This document shows positions 7,109 through 14,896 of a DNA stretch of 15,432 bases, one piece after another. The notes beneath the pieces are model-generated. The model was not told where the DNA came from, ran no database searches, and saw only the letters and a list, made by a program, of their open reading frames with translations. Both the position numbers and the translations under genes were made by a program. The DNA comes from Candidatus Sumerlaeota bacterium (lineage in GTDB: Bacteria > Sumerlaeota > Sumerlaeia > JADFCT01), in contig JAPLSP010000267.1 of the NCBI GenBank assembly GCA_026398575.1, positions 1-15,432 of the forward strand, in the 5' to 3' direction. Numbering within the stretch: position 1 is the first letter of the stretch; each line of letters begins with the position of its first letter.

Positions 7109-8251
7109 TCAATCCGCCCCAGCGCCTGTCCGCCGCTCGCAGCAATATGCTACGAGTTCGGGGACTACTTCCTCCCACCCCACGGGCATGAAGTGAATGC
7201 CCGCGACGCCGGGCGTGGCAAGCGCCACGTCAATGACTTCCTTCGCGAACGTGACGCCTTCGGCTTTGGGGTCCGAGGCGGCCTCGAAGCGCTTGATGAC
7301 GTCGTCGGGCACGCTCATGCCGGGCACTTCGTTTTTCATGAAGCTCAGCGCCTTGGCTGAGCGCGCCGGCATGACGCCGATAAGGACTTTGGCTTTGCTA
7401 AAAAGCCCCGCCTTATGCAGCGCTTGCGCCCATTCGCGGAAGCGCGCGACGTCGAAGACGGGCTGCGTCTGAAAGAACTCGGCGCCCGCCTCGACTTTTT
7501 TCATCAGATGCATCGCGCCGATCTTCAGTTCGAGGCCGAAGGGATTGGCCGCCGCGCCGAGGGTGAAGTCCATCGGAATGACGGGCGATTTTTGCGAGAG
7601 GCGGATTTCTTCGCCCGAATAAAAGCGCCCCTGCTTCATCTGCGCAAGCATCATCAGGTAGTTGACGGAATCGAAATCGAAGACGGGCTTGGCGCTGGGA
7701 TGGTCGCCGAGGTGGATGTAATCGCCCGACAGCGCCATGACGTGCCGCACGCCCATCGCGTAGGCGCCGATCAAGTCGGCCTGCAGGCTGAGGCGATTGC
7801 GGTCGCGGCAGGTGGATTGCAGGATGACTTCGAGGCCTTGGCCGAGGATGCAATGGCAGGCCGGCAGCGGCGCCATGCGCAGCACCGCCGACGGGCAGTC
7901 CGTGACGTTGATGGCGTCCACATGTCCACGCAGCAGGGCGCAGCGCTTGATGAGCGGCGCAAAATCCGGCGCCTTCGGAGGGATCAGTTCGCAGGTGATG
8001 ACAAACTCGCCCGCGCGAATTTTTTCGGCAAACCGCGTCTGCCCGGCGGCGGATTGAATTTGAGATTTGAGATTTGAGATTTCAGATTGCGGATTGCGGA
8101 TTACGGATTCCATTCCGGCTATTGGCTTCCGGCTTCCATCTTCCGGATTCTGATTGGGCAATTGAGCGTTGGGTATTGGCTGTTGGATATTGGATATTGG
8201 AGGTTGGATATTGGATATTGGAGGTTGGATATTGGAAGTTGTCTCGGTCAT
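7109..8251 (-). CDS. metF: Methylenetetrahydrofolate reductase with repeat-derived N-terminal extension
   Basis: The 380-residue product reduces 5,10-methylene- to 5-methyl-tetrahydrofolate (FAD enzyme, one-carbon metabolism). The conserved barrel runs from about residue 72 (FAEKIRAGEFVITCELIPPK) to the end. It includes NVTDCPSA, HVMALSGDY, EFFQTQPVFD and a terminal segment GIHFMPVGWEE. The first 71 residues are not part of the family. They are Ile/Asn/Gln/Pro-rich with a 7-residue period (SNIQPPI), encoded by a heptanucleotide repeat array. The start is nevertheless secure: ATG 8251 overlaps the metV stop (ATGA) and has GGGGAGG 9 bases upstream. The only Met before the core is Met47, which has no binding site. 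Pairing with metV matches the MetVF complexes of acetogens and other bacteria. Confidence 0.92.
   Translation of the reverse strand: MTETTSNIQPPISNIQPPISNIQQPIPNAQLPNQNPEDGSRKPIAGMESVIRNPQSEISNLKSQIQSAAGQTRFAEKIRAGEFVITCELIPPKAPDFAPLIKRCALLRGHVDAINVTDCPSAVLRMAPLPACHCILGQGLEVILQSTCRDRNRLSLQADLIGAYAMGVRHVMALSGDYIHLGDHPSAKPVFDFDSVNYLMMLAQMKQGRFYSGEEIRLSQKSPVIPMDFTLGAAANPFGLELKIGAMHLMKKVEAGAEFFQTQPVFDVARFREWAQALHKAGLFSKAKVLIGVMPARSAKALSFMKNEVPGMSVPDDVIKRFEAASDPKAEGVTFAKEVIDVALATPGVAGIHFMPVGWEEVVPELVAYCCERRTGAGAD
8054..8238. repeat. Degenerate heptanucleotide tandem repeat array inside the 5' part of metF
   Basis: On the plus strand, 8054-8109 divides into eight 7-base units (TTGAATT, TGAGATT x3, TCAGATT, GCGGATT x2, ACGGATT). 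After a 3-base offset, 8113-8238 divides into eighteen more. These run from TTCCGGC and TTCCATC variants to TTGGATA, TTGGAGG and TTGGAAG. The last part includes two exact copies of a 21-base higher-order unit (8183-8203 and 8204-8224) made of TTGGATA, TTGGATA, TTGGAGG. It resembles short tandemly repeated heptamers usually found between genes. Here it encodes metF residues 5 to about 66. Confidence 0.9.
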
Positions 8252-8682
8252 GACTCATCGCCTCCCCGCGATTTCATGTCGTAATATTTCGCTTTCCACG
8301 GGGATGGCGACAGCGCGTGTCCGCGCCAGTCAATTGTCTTATTGAAAAATAAATTCGCCCAGGCCGACGTGCCGAAGAGCGACCAATCCACCGCCGGCTG
8401 CGGTTTTTTCAGGTGTTCGAGCTGCCCGAATAATTCGGAGGATTTATAGATGCGCACCCACACGCATTTGCGCTCGGGAAATACTTCGCAATAGCCGTCG
8501 CGCGTCCCTCCGCAGGGTCCATTGCGCAGCTGCTTGGGGCATTGCATGGGACAGACAAGCCCCGTCGTGCGCGCCAGGCATTGCCCGCACGAATGGCATC
8601 CGAAAAGAAATTCCTTTGAGCCGCGTTCGACGCCGAACAACATGCGATAGAGCCATGACTTTGCATTGCCACGATGAAACAT
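8248..8682 (-). CDS. metV: MetV-like methylenetetrahydrofolate reductase C-terminal-domain protein
   Basis: The 144-residue product is cysteine-rich: Cys29, 32 and 35 (CHSCGQC), Cys44 and 48 (CPMQC), Cys57, 65 and 73. It has the diagnostic QCPKQLRNGPCGG block (residues 47-59) of the MTHFR_C/MetV family. In this family the cysteines bind metal or iron-sulfur clusters and the protein partners MetF. The conserved tail WANLFFNKTIDWRGHAL is also present. The start at 8682 has GAGG 7 bases upstream, and the longer frame to 8904 has no family similarity. Its stop overlaps the metF start by 4 bases, so the two are translationally coupled. It is the first gene of the leftward run and lies divergent to the OLD nuclease. 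Confidence 0.88.
   Translation of the reverse strand: MFHRGNAKSWLYRMLFGVERGSKEFLFGCHSCGQCLARTTGLVCPMQCPKQLRNGPCGGTRDGYCEVFPERKCVWVRIYKSSELFGQLEHLKKPQPAVDWSLFGTSAWANLFFNKTIDWRGHALSPSPWKAKYYDMKSRGGDES
8261..8267 (-). promoter_or_regulatory. Ribosome binding site of metF
   Basis: GGGGAGG lies on the minus strand within the end of metV, 9 bases before the metF ATG at 8251. It is the main evidence that the repeat-encoded N-terminus is translated. Confidence 0.75.
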
Positions 8683-8729
8683 TTTTTTTCCTCGAAACCA
8701 GTCTATTTTTCGCTCGCTTCTGGTGTTGA

Positions 8730-8758
8730 ATAATATCGTATTCTCCTCCGAATGCCAG
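8730..8758 (-). promoter_or_regulatory. Candidate sigma70-type promoter for metVF
   Basis: The minus strand has CTGGCA (8753-8758, four of six matches to TTGACA) and TATTAT (8730-8735, five of six matches to TATAAT) separated by 17 bases. Transcription would start near 8722, leaving a leader of about 40 bases before metV. It lies in the 186-base divergent gap. No equally good promoter was found for the plus-strand gene, apart from an isolated TATAGT at 8766-8771. Confidence 0.4.
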
Positions 8759-8868
8759 CTTTTCTTATAGTAATAAAAGAGATACTCTTGGTATTGCGGA
8801 ATTCCCTCGCTTCCGGGCGGAGAAACCGATATAAGTATCGCCATTCTTTTGCGTGGCTTGCAGCACCG

Positions 8869-10593
8869 ATGATTCGCAAAGTCCGACTCAAGTATTTCAA
8901 GCAATTCGAGGATCAGGAATTCGATCTATCGGATCATGTTATTTTGGCCGGCCCTAATAATTCCGGCAAGACCACGCTTTTGCAGGTGATTTCCGTCTGG
9001 CAGTTGGCGTTGCGGCGTTGGCTTCTGGAGCGAGGGGCAAAAACCAAGGCAAAAAAGCGCGCTGCAATCCCAGTCACGCGGAAGGATTTCACTGCGGTTC
9101 CCTTGCGCGAGATGAATCTGCTTTGGACAAATACTTCGGTTTCTCTGCGGAAAGACGACGTTGAATCCGGAAAACCCGGTTTCCCTCGGATCATGGAAAT
9201 TGCTCTGGAGGGCGAAGATGCTGGAAAGCCATGGGAACTGGCAATCGAATTCCGGTATCAAAGCACTGAGCAGATATACATCAAACCTTGCGACCGGCAT
9301 ATCGAAGAGATTCCTTTGGCGATTACGCGGGAAGACGAACCGTTTCGAGTTGTTCACATTCCTCCGTTTTCAGGGATAGGATCGGAAGAGACGCTTTATG
9401 TTCAGCCGGCTTATCAGGACCTGTTGATCGGGCAGGGAAAAGCCGGTGATATTCTCAGGAATTTGCTGCTGGAAGTATATCAAAAAAGCCCCGAAAAGGG
9501 ATGGCTGGCCCTTTGCCGTCACGTCGAGGAAATTTTCGCATATCGGCTCTTGCCCCCGCAGCATGAAGGCCGCCCGTTTATCTTGTGCGAATACTTGCGC
9601 GGGATCCCGAAAGGCAAGGGAACCAATGGATTGCCACAGCTGGACGTGGCCAGCGCAGGGAGCGGTTTTCATCAAGTCCTGCTGCTGCTTGCGTTTTTTT
9701 ACGCGCGTCCGGCCACAGTGTTGCTCTTGGATGAACCGGACGCGCATCTTCATCTGATACTTCAGAAACAAATATACAATTTGCTGCGCCGGATTGCCGC
9801 GCAGCAGCGCTGTCAGTTGATTATCTCCACTCATGCCGAGGTGCTGATTGATAATACTGGTCCTGAGAATATCATCTCGTTTTACCATAAACCGCATCGC
9901 CTGATCGGCAAAATGGAGCGGGATCAGCTGCGAGAGGCATTGAAATGGCTGCCCGCCACGGATATATTGCAGGCCGAGCGTTCCCCGGGGGTGTTGTATT
10001 TGGAAGGCCCGACGGATTTTGATCTGCTCCAGGCTTGGGCCGATGTGTTGAGGCATCCGATGAAGAGCTGGTTTGCGGATAACCCGTTCTGGCACTGCAA
10101 TCAAGGCAGGAATCCTGCGGAAGCGAAGGGCCATTTTTTTGCGCTTCAGGCAATAAAGCCTTCTCTTAAAGGGTGCTTGCTGCTGGACGGAGACAACCGC
10201 CAATTGCAGGATCATGAAGTGAAAGCGGAGGGATTGATCGTAGCGCGATGGAAGCGCTATGAGATTGAAAGCTACTTATTGCATCCGACGGCGCTGATGC
10301 GGTTTGTCCAATCCAGGGCGATTCCTTTGGCGGCGGCAGCGGCCGAAGAGTATCTGCGCGACCGGATGCCGCCCAGCGCCTATCGCGATCCATTGAAACC
10401 GCAGGAATATTTTGAAGAAATAGCCGCCAGCAAAACGTTGCTGCCGGGTTTTTTCAAATCTGCGCAAGTGAATATTGACAAGGAAGATTACTTTCAAATT
10501 TGCCAGGAAATGAGACCGGAAGAAATTCCGGATGAAGTTAAGCAAAAATTGAATCGCTTGGCGCTAGTATTTGGCATCTTATCTCCAAAGTGA
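8869..10593 (+). CDS. OLD-family ATP-dependent nuclease (ABC-type ATPase plus TOPRIM domain)
   Basis: The 574-residue product has an N-terminal SMC/RecF-like ATPase: Walker A GPNNSGKTT (28-36), an ABC signature-like ASAGSGFHQ (261-269), Walker B VLLLDEPDAH (284-293) and the switch histidine in ISTHAEV. A TOPRIM-like nuclease follows: Glu379 in VLYLEGPTD, the acidic pair in LLLDGDN (Asp440, Asp442) and YEIESYLLHP (464-473), which is conserved in this group. OLD proteins cut DNA and often protect against phage. No UvrD-like helicase or reverse transcriptase adjoins it, so it is not an evident Gabija or retron system. The frame is open back to 8752, but the family N-terminus (MIRKVRLKYFKQF) matches ATG 8869. 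The ribosome binding site is weak. The next gene starts 10 bases after the stop. Confidence 0.85.
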   Translation: MIRKVRLKYFKQFEDQEFDLSDHVILAGPNNSGKTTLLQVISVWQLALRRWLLERGAKTKAKKRAAIPVTRKDFTAVPLREMNLLWTNTSVSLRKDDVESGKPGFPRIMEIALEGEDAGKPWELAIEFRYQSTEQIYIKPCDRHIEEIPLAITREDEPFRVVHIPPFSGIGSEETLYVQPAYQDLLIGQGKAGDILRNLLLEVYQKSPEKGWLALCRHVEEIFAYRLLPPQHEGRPFILCEYLRGIPKGKGTNGLPQLDVASAGSGFHQVLLLLAFFYARPATVLLLDEPDAHLHLILQKQIYNLLRRIAAQQRCQLIISTHAEVLIDNTGPENIISFYHKPHRLIGKMERDQLREALKWLPATDILQAERSPGVLYLEGPTDFDLLQAWADVLRHPMKSWFADNPFWHCNQGRNPAEAKGHFFALQAIKPSLKGCLLLDGDNRQLQDHEVKAEGLIVARWKRYEIESYLLHPTALMRFVQSRAIPLAAAAAEEYLRDRMPPSAYRDPLKPQEYFEEIAASKTLLPGFFKSAQVNIDKEDYFQICQEMRPEEIPDEVKQKLNRLALVFGILSPK

Positions 10594-10603
10594 TCCAGAG
10601 ACT

Positions 10604-11959
10604 ATGGCGAACTCGAATAATCGCAGAAATTTTATTAAAGCGGCGGCGGGCGTGGCCGGCGCCGGATGGGCGTTGGGGGCTATGGGGCTTGGCGGATGCG
10701 CCACGTCTCGCCCGGTGTTTGCGGCGCCGGGCGCGTTCAAGGCGCCGTCTCTGCAAACCGTGCGCATGGGAATTGTCGGCGTCGGAGGGCGAGGCACGCA
10801 TCTGTTGAACCAGTTCCTCAGCATTGATGGCGTCGAAGTCAAAGCGGTCTGCGACATCGTGGAGAGCAAGGTGGCGAACGCGCAGGACAGCGTCGTCAAA
10901 AAAGGACAGCCCAGACCGGAAGGCTATGTCAAAGGCGAATGGGATTTTCGCTCTATGTGCGATCGCGGGGACTTGGACATGGTCGTCACGGCCACGCCCT
11001 GGGATTGGCATACGCCGGTGTGTCTGGCGGCGCTGAAAGCCGGGAAGCACGCGGTGACCGAGGTGCCGGCCGCCGTCACGCTGGACGAATGCTGGCAGCT
11101 GGTCGAAACATCCGAGGCGGCGTCCCGGCATTGCGTCATGCTGGAAAACTGCTGCTATGGGCGCAACGAGTTGTTTGTCCTGAATCTCGTGCGCAAGGGC
11201 CTGCTCGGCGAGGTGCTGCACGGCGAATGCGGTTATTGCCACGACATGCGGGCGCTCCAACTTTCGGACAAAGAAGAAGGGAAATGGCGCCTGGCGCCTG
11301 CGATCAAGCGCAATGGCAACGTTTATCCGACGCACGGCCTGGGTCCGGTGGCGCAGTGCATGGATATCAATCGCAGCGACGCCTTCGACTATCTGGTCTC
11401 CATGAGCTGCAATTCGCGCGGCCTCCAGCTGTTTGCCGCGAAAAAATTCGGCCCCGAAAGCCCGCAGGCCAGGCAGAAATACATTCAGGGCGACGTCAAC
11501 TCCAGCTTGATTCGCACGAAGCAGGGGAAGACGATCATGCTCGTTTATGACGGCGACACGCCGCGCCCCTATAGCCGCATCAATCTGGTGCAAGGAACCA
11601 AAGGCATCTGCCAGGGCTACCCGGATCGCGCTTATATCGAAGGGCTTGGGCGAAGCGGCGAATGGCAGGAGGCGGAGACGCTTTACGAGCAGTACGATCA
11701 TCCGCTCTGGAAAAAGCTGGAAGAGAAAGCCAAAGGCAGCGGACACGGGGGCATGGACTTTATCGTCTGTTATCGCTTGATTCGCTGCTTGCAAACAGGC
11801 GAGCCTATGGACGCGGATGTTTATGACGCGGCGGCCTGGAGCGCGGTGACGGAATTGAGCCAACGCTCGGCAGCCGGCAAATCCAAGGCGATGGATTTTC
11901 CCGACTTTACGCGCGGTCTTTGGAAAACAGCCAAGCCGCTGGGAATTATTGAAGGATAA
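10604..11959 (+). CDS. Tat-exported Gfo/Idh/MocA oxidoreductase-fold protein, GH109-like
   Basis: The 451-residue product starts with a twin-arginine signal (NNRRNFIKAAAG, Arg7-Arg8) and a hydrophobic stretch ending in GLGGCA. That resembles a lipobox, so it may be an exported lipoprotein. The Rossmann fold has GIVGVGGRG (56-64). EVPAA (153-157), MLENCCYG (179-186) and YPTHGLGP (241-248) are hallmarks of glycoside hydrolase family 109. GH109 enzymes use NAD-dependent chemistry to remove alpha-N-acetylgalactosamine. A simple sugar dehydrogenase role cannot be excluded. The start at 10604 is chosen because the Tat signal begins there. The frame itself opens at 10571, inside the nuclease gene. 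It lies 10 bases after the nuclease stop and 9 bases before gspA. Confidence 0.88.
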   Translation: MANSNNRRNFIKAAAGVAGAGWALGAMGLGGCATSRPVFAAPGAFKAPSLQTVRMGIVGVGGRGTHLLNQFLSIDGVEVKAVCDIVESKVANAQDSVVKKGQPRPEGYVKGEWDFRSMCDRGDLDMVVTATPWDWHTPVCLAALKAGKHAVTEVPAAVTLDECWQLVETSEAASRHCVMLENCCYGRNELFVLNLVRKGLLGEVLHGECGYCHDMRALQLSDKEEGKWRLAPAIKRNGNVYPTHGLGPVAQCMDINRSDAFDYLVSMSCNSRGLQLFAAKKFGPESPQARQKYIQGDVNSSLIRTKQGKTIMLVYDGDTPRPYSRINLVQGTKGICQGYPDRAYIEGLGRSGEWQEAETLYEQYDHPLWKKLEEKAKGSGHGGMDFIVCYRLIRCLQTGEPMDADVYDAAAWSAVTELSQRSAAGKSKAMDFPDFTRGLWKTAKPLGIIEG

Positions 11960-11964
11960 AGGAG
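11958..11964 (+). promoter_or_regulatory. Ribosome binding site of gspA
   Basis: AAAGGAG overlaps the stop codon of the GH109-like gene and lies 4 bases before the gspA ATG. The overlap suggests coupled translation. Confidence 0.6.
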
Positions 11965-11968
11965 CCCA

Positions 11969-13834
11969 ATGTACCGCAAGTTTTACGGCCTTGCCGAAGC
12001 CCCCTTCAACCTGACGCCCGACTCGCGCTTCTTGTTCCTCAGCAAAAAGCATCGCGAGGCGCTGGCGGCGGTGCTGTATGGCCTGGATCAGCGCAAAGGA
12101 TTCATCGTCCTGACGGGAACCATCGGCGCGGGAAAGACGACGATCTGCCGCGCGCTGCTGACGGAGCTGGACTCTGAAGGCACGCGAGTGGCCGTCATTC
12201 TCAACTCGTTTCTCAACGATCTGGAATTGCTCCAGGCCATCAACGATGAATTCCAACTGCCGTCCACGACCGATTCGCGCAAGCACTTGATTGACTGCTT
12301 CAATGATTTCCTCTTGCAGCAGCACGCCGCCGGACGCGCCGTGGCCGTCGTGATTGATGAGGCGCAGCACCTGTCGCGCGAAGCCCTGGAACAGATTCGC
12401 ATGCTCTCGAATCTGGAGACGGAAACGGAAAAGCTGATTCAAATTGTCCTGATCGGCCAGCCGGAGCTCGATGACAATCTGCGCCGCCCCGAACTGGAAC
12501 AATTGAACCAGCGCATCACGGTCCGCTATCACCTGACGCCGCTGAGCGAGGCGGAGATGGCGCAATACATCCGGCACAGGCTTTTCGTGGCGCGCGCGCG
12601 CATTGAAATCGAATTCAAACCCGAGGCGCTGCGCGTGATCTTCGCCTTTTCGCAGGGCGTGCCGCGCAAGATCAATCTGATCTGCGACCGCATTCTCCTC
12701 GCCGGCTACGGCGAAGGCGTTTACGTCATGGACGAACGGCTGGCGCGCCGGGCCGCCGCCGAGCTGGACGGCAGTTTGGACGCGGGCGCGCCGCGGGTGA
12801 CCACCACCGCCTCCCGCGCCGGCAAACCGCGCGCGATCAGTCCGCTCTGGATGGGCGTGGGGTTGGCCGTATTGGCGATCTTGTGCCTGGTTGGCGCGAT
12901 TTTATTGGGGTATTGGGCGGCAAAACGCCGCCCCCCCGGCCCGCCGGCGGCGGGAATCCTGGCGCCGGGCGCCGTCAATCCATCGGAGGCGCGCAACGCT
13001 TCCCAGCGCCCCAAGCCTGAAGGCGGGACGGCGGGCGAAAGCGAGCTGGACGATATCGGGGAAGGCGTCGCTCCCGGCGTCGCGGCGGCAAAAGTTTTGG
13101 CCAAAACCCCCCGTGCGCGCATCCGGACGCCCGAATCGCTGGCATGGGTTTTCCAGGAAAAGACGCTCAACGGCCAGCCCATCCGCTATCTTCAAGTGGC
13201 CGATGAAAAGCACGCGCTGGCCGCGGCGTTCTGCACGCTGCTCGACGCATGGGGCGAAACGCCCGACCTGGAATCCTACAAACGCGGCGACGAGGCGGCC
13301 TATCGCAGCGTCATCCATAGCTACTATACGCCCGGAAGAAAAATCCGCATGGTAGCGCTCGACAACAAAACGCTGGCCGACGCCCTGCTCTTCGATCTGC
13401 CTCTGTTGCTGGAACTCGATGAAAACGCCACGTCTCCCACGTCGCTGGCGCCATACGTCACGCTGCTGCACGCGCAAGGAGAGGCGCTGACGATCAGCGA
13501 TCCTTTCAATGGCCTGCGCACCGTGCAACTGGCCAAGTTCAGCCGTCTGGTAACGGGCATTTCCGTTCTGTATCGCGACGCGAATGCATGGGGATCGCTG
13601 ACGCGGGGCGAGGAAAGCGAAGCGGTCCTGTCGCTTGCGCGTTTTCTCAAAAGCCGCAAGTTCATCACCGCGGGAGGCGTGAACCGCTATGACGTGCGGC
13701 TGGAGGAGGGCATCAAGAAATTCCAGAAGTACTATCGGCTGGACGGCGCCGGGGAACTGGATTCGCTGACCCAAATGCTGCTGGCGACGCAGGCGGATTC
13801 GGCGCGTCCGCGGTTGCAGGGAAGCGAGATGTAG
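11969..13834 (+). CDS. gspA: GspA/ExeA-like AAA ATPase with peptidoglycan-binding C-terminus
   Basis: The 621-residue inner-membrane protein helps insert the type II secretion secretin through the peptidoglycan. The N-terminus MYRKFYGLAEAPFNLTPDSR is diagnostic of ExeA/GspA. The AAA domain has Walker A GTIGAGKTT (50-58), Walker B VVIDEAQ (127-133) and sensor IVLIGQPEL (159-167). A single membrane segment lies at about 293-316, after which a Pro/Ala-rich linker leads to a periplasmic domain resembling the C39-peptidase-like region of ExeA (about 375-540). A peptidoglycan-binding repeat follows at about 560-610 (RLEEGIKKFQKYYRLDGAGELD). gspB follows 6 bases later, the usual partner order. No other type II secretion genes are in the window. 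Confidence 0.9.
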   Translation: MYRKFYGLAEAPFNLTPDSRFLFLSKKHREALAAVLYGLDQRKGFIVLTGTIGAGKTTICRALLTELDSEGTRVAVILNSFLNDLELLQAINDEFQLPSTTDSRKHLIDCFNDFLLQQHAAGRAVAVVIDEAQHLSREALEQIRMLSNLETETEKLIQIVLIGQPELDDNLRRPELEQLNQRITVRYHLTPLSEAEMAQYIRHRLFVARARIEIEFKPEALRVIFAFSQGVPRKINLICDRILLAGYGEGVYVMDERLARRAAAELDGSLDAGAPRVTTTASRAGKPRAISPLWMGVGLAVLAILCLVGAILLGYWAAKRRPPGPPAAGILAPGAVNPSEARNASQRPKPEGGTAGESELDDIGEGVAPGVAAAKVLAKTPRARIRTPESLAWVFQEKTLNGQPIRYLQVADEKHALAAAFCTLLDAWGETPDLESYKRGDEAAYRSVIHSYYTPGRKIRMVALDNKTLADALLFDLPLLLELDENATSPTSLAPYVTLLHAQGEALTISDPFNGLRTVQLAKFSRLVTGISVLYRDANAWGSLTRGEESEAVLSLARFLKSRKFITAGGVNRYDVRLEEGIKKFQKYYRLDGAGELDSLTQMLLATQADSARPRLQGSEM

Positions 13835-13840
13835 CCGACG

Positions 13841-14668
13841 ATGAGCACAATTCTCAACGCATTGAAGCGAGCCAACATCGAAAAGGACCGGCTTCCTTTA
13901 AGTCAGCGCGGTCCGTTGCTGGAAGAGGAGCCGCTCACCCCCGAGCAAGTGGAAGATCACGATATTCATCTTCTCTATGAGCGTCAGCGGCGCACGGCGA
14001 TACGGATCATCATTGGCATGGCCGTCGGCGCGATCCTCTTTGTCTCCATTCTGGTGTTCCTGGTGGTTTGGCTCTGGGGTGAGGCGAATCAGACGCAACG
14101 GCAGACGCCGGCCAAGCCTCCCATTTCAACGACGCCCCCGGTCCAGCCAACCCGGCCTCCGGCGCCGGCGGGCCACAATCCCGCTGCCGCCCCGGGGGTG
14201 GGGGACCTGGTTCCGCTTTCATCCGCTGGAACGCCCGAAGGCGGCGCCGAGGTACGGACGTTGCGCAGCCGCCTCGCGCCTCCGATGACGCCTGTCGCCG
14301 TGACCACGCCGGAAGCGCTCCCAGCTCATGCGACGCCCACGCCTCCGTCGAGGACGCCATCGGCGGCCACACCCGCCGCCCCCAAGCCGACTCTTGTTGA
14401 ACGCATGGCTGTGCCCACTCCGGAGGCCGGTCGCATCAAGCCCGCCCCAACGCTGCCGCCTTCGGAAATGACGGAAGATGAGCAAAAAGTTTTCGCCAGT
14501 TTCAAAGTCGGCGGCATCCTGTGGTCCAAGGAGGCGCCGATCGCGATCATTGACGAGCAATACTGCAAAGTGGGCGACTCGGTCAAAGGCTTCAAGGTGC
14601 TTGATATCCGGAAGGGGGAAGTGGAAATTCAAGCCCCCAGCGGCGCCCGCTGCGTAATGCCATACTAA
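13841..14668 (+). CDS. gspB: GspB/ExeB-like type II secretion assembly protein
   Basis: The 275-residue product begins MSTILNALKRANIEKDR, the typical N-terminus of GspB/ExeB. It has one membrane segment at about residues 53-79, then a Pro/Thr/Ala-rich periplasmic linker (about 88-208). The C-terminal domain (about 210-275) carries FKVGGILWSKEAPIAIIDEQ and KVGDSVKGFKVLDI, matching the GspB/PilP-like fold that partners the GspA periplasmic domain. It is the last gene of the rightward run and converges on ftsY. Confidence 0.9.
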   Translation: MSTILNALKRANIEKDRLPLSQRGPLLEEEPLTPEQVEDHDIHLLYERQRRTAIRIIIGMAVGAILFVSILVFLVVWLWGEANQTQRQTPAKPPISTTPPVQPTRPPAPAGHNPAAAPGVGDLVPLSSAGTPEGGAEVRTLRSRLAPPMTPVAVTTPEALPAHATPTPPSRTPSAATPAAPKPTLVERMAVPTPEAGRIKPAPTLPPSEMTEDEQKVFASFKVGGILWSKEAPIAIIDEQYCKVGDSVKGFKVLDIRKGEVEIQAPSGARCVMPY

Positions 14669-14721
14669 ATTTTTATCAAAAACTCAGATACAACATGTTG
14701 TCGTTCCCGCAACCCGTGAAA

Positions 14722-14829
14722 AAAATCTGTGCTAATCCGCCCGATCCGCTCCATCCGCGTTCTATCTCAATCTGATTTTTTTGTTATGGAACACGGATGG
14801 AGCGGATCGGGCGAATCATCACGGATTTT
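14722..14829. repeat. Large imperfect inverted repeat (about 41-base arms, 26-base loop)
   Basis: The left arm (14722-14762) and the right arm (14789-14829) are inverted copies with five mismatches. They include a perfect 20-base core at 14738-14757 and 14794-14813, CGCCCGATCCGCTCCATCCG in the left arm. The arms read like the ATCCGTG/TAATCCGCC-type intergenic repeat seen scattered in many environmental genomes (from memory). In RNA either strand would fold into a long hairpin. In the ftsY direction it ends in seven Ts (14719-14725), so it could end ftsY transcription. Confidence 0.85.
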
Positions 14830-14875
14830 CAGCAACAGGCACGGGCGCCATGAACAAGCCATCTAATTCTCTGAC

Positions 14876-14896
14876 GCCGCAATGCGGCATATTTTT
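14876..14896 (+). terminator. Possible rho-independent terminator
   Basis: GCCGC, AAT, GCGGC forms a 5-base-pair hairpin followed by ATATTTTT, about 210 bases after gspB. The stem is short, so this is only a candidate. Confidence 0.35.

Noticed and set aside
8054..8238. Repeat array considered as CRISPR
   Set aside because: Units are 7 bases, contiguous and degenerate, with no spacers and no cas genes nearby.
8087..8284. Plus-strand frame with a repeated LDIGYWR pattern
   Set aside because: This is the heptamer array read on the wrong strand. The metV-metF overlap and ribosome binding site support the minus strand.
8869..10593. Interpreting the OLD nuclease as Gabija, retron or PARIS
   Set aside because: There is no UvrD helicase, reverse transcriptase or separate TOPRIM partner beside it. 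Both domains are in one protein.
10538..12577. Antisense open frame of 679 codons opposite the GH109-like and gspA genes
   Set aside because: It lacks recognisable motifs and is exactly antisense to two well-supported genes. GC-rich codon bias produces such frames.
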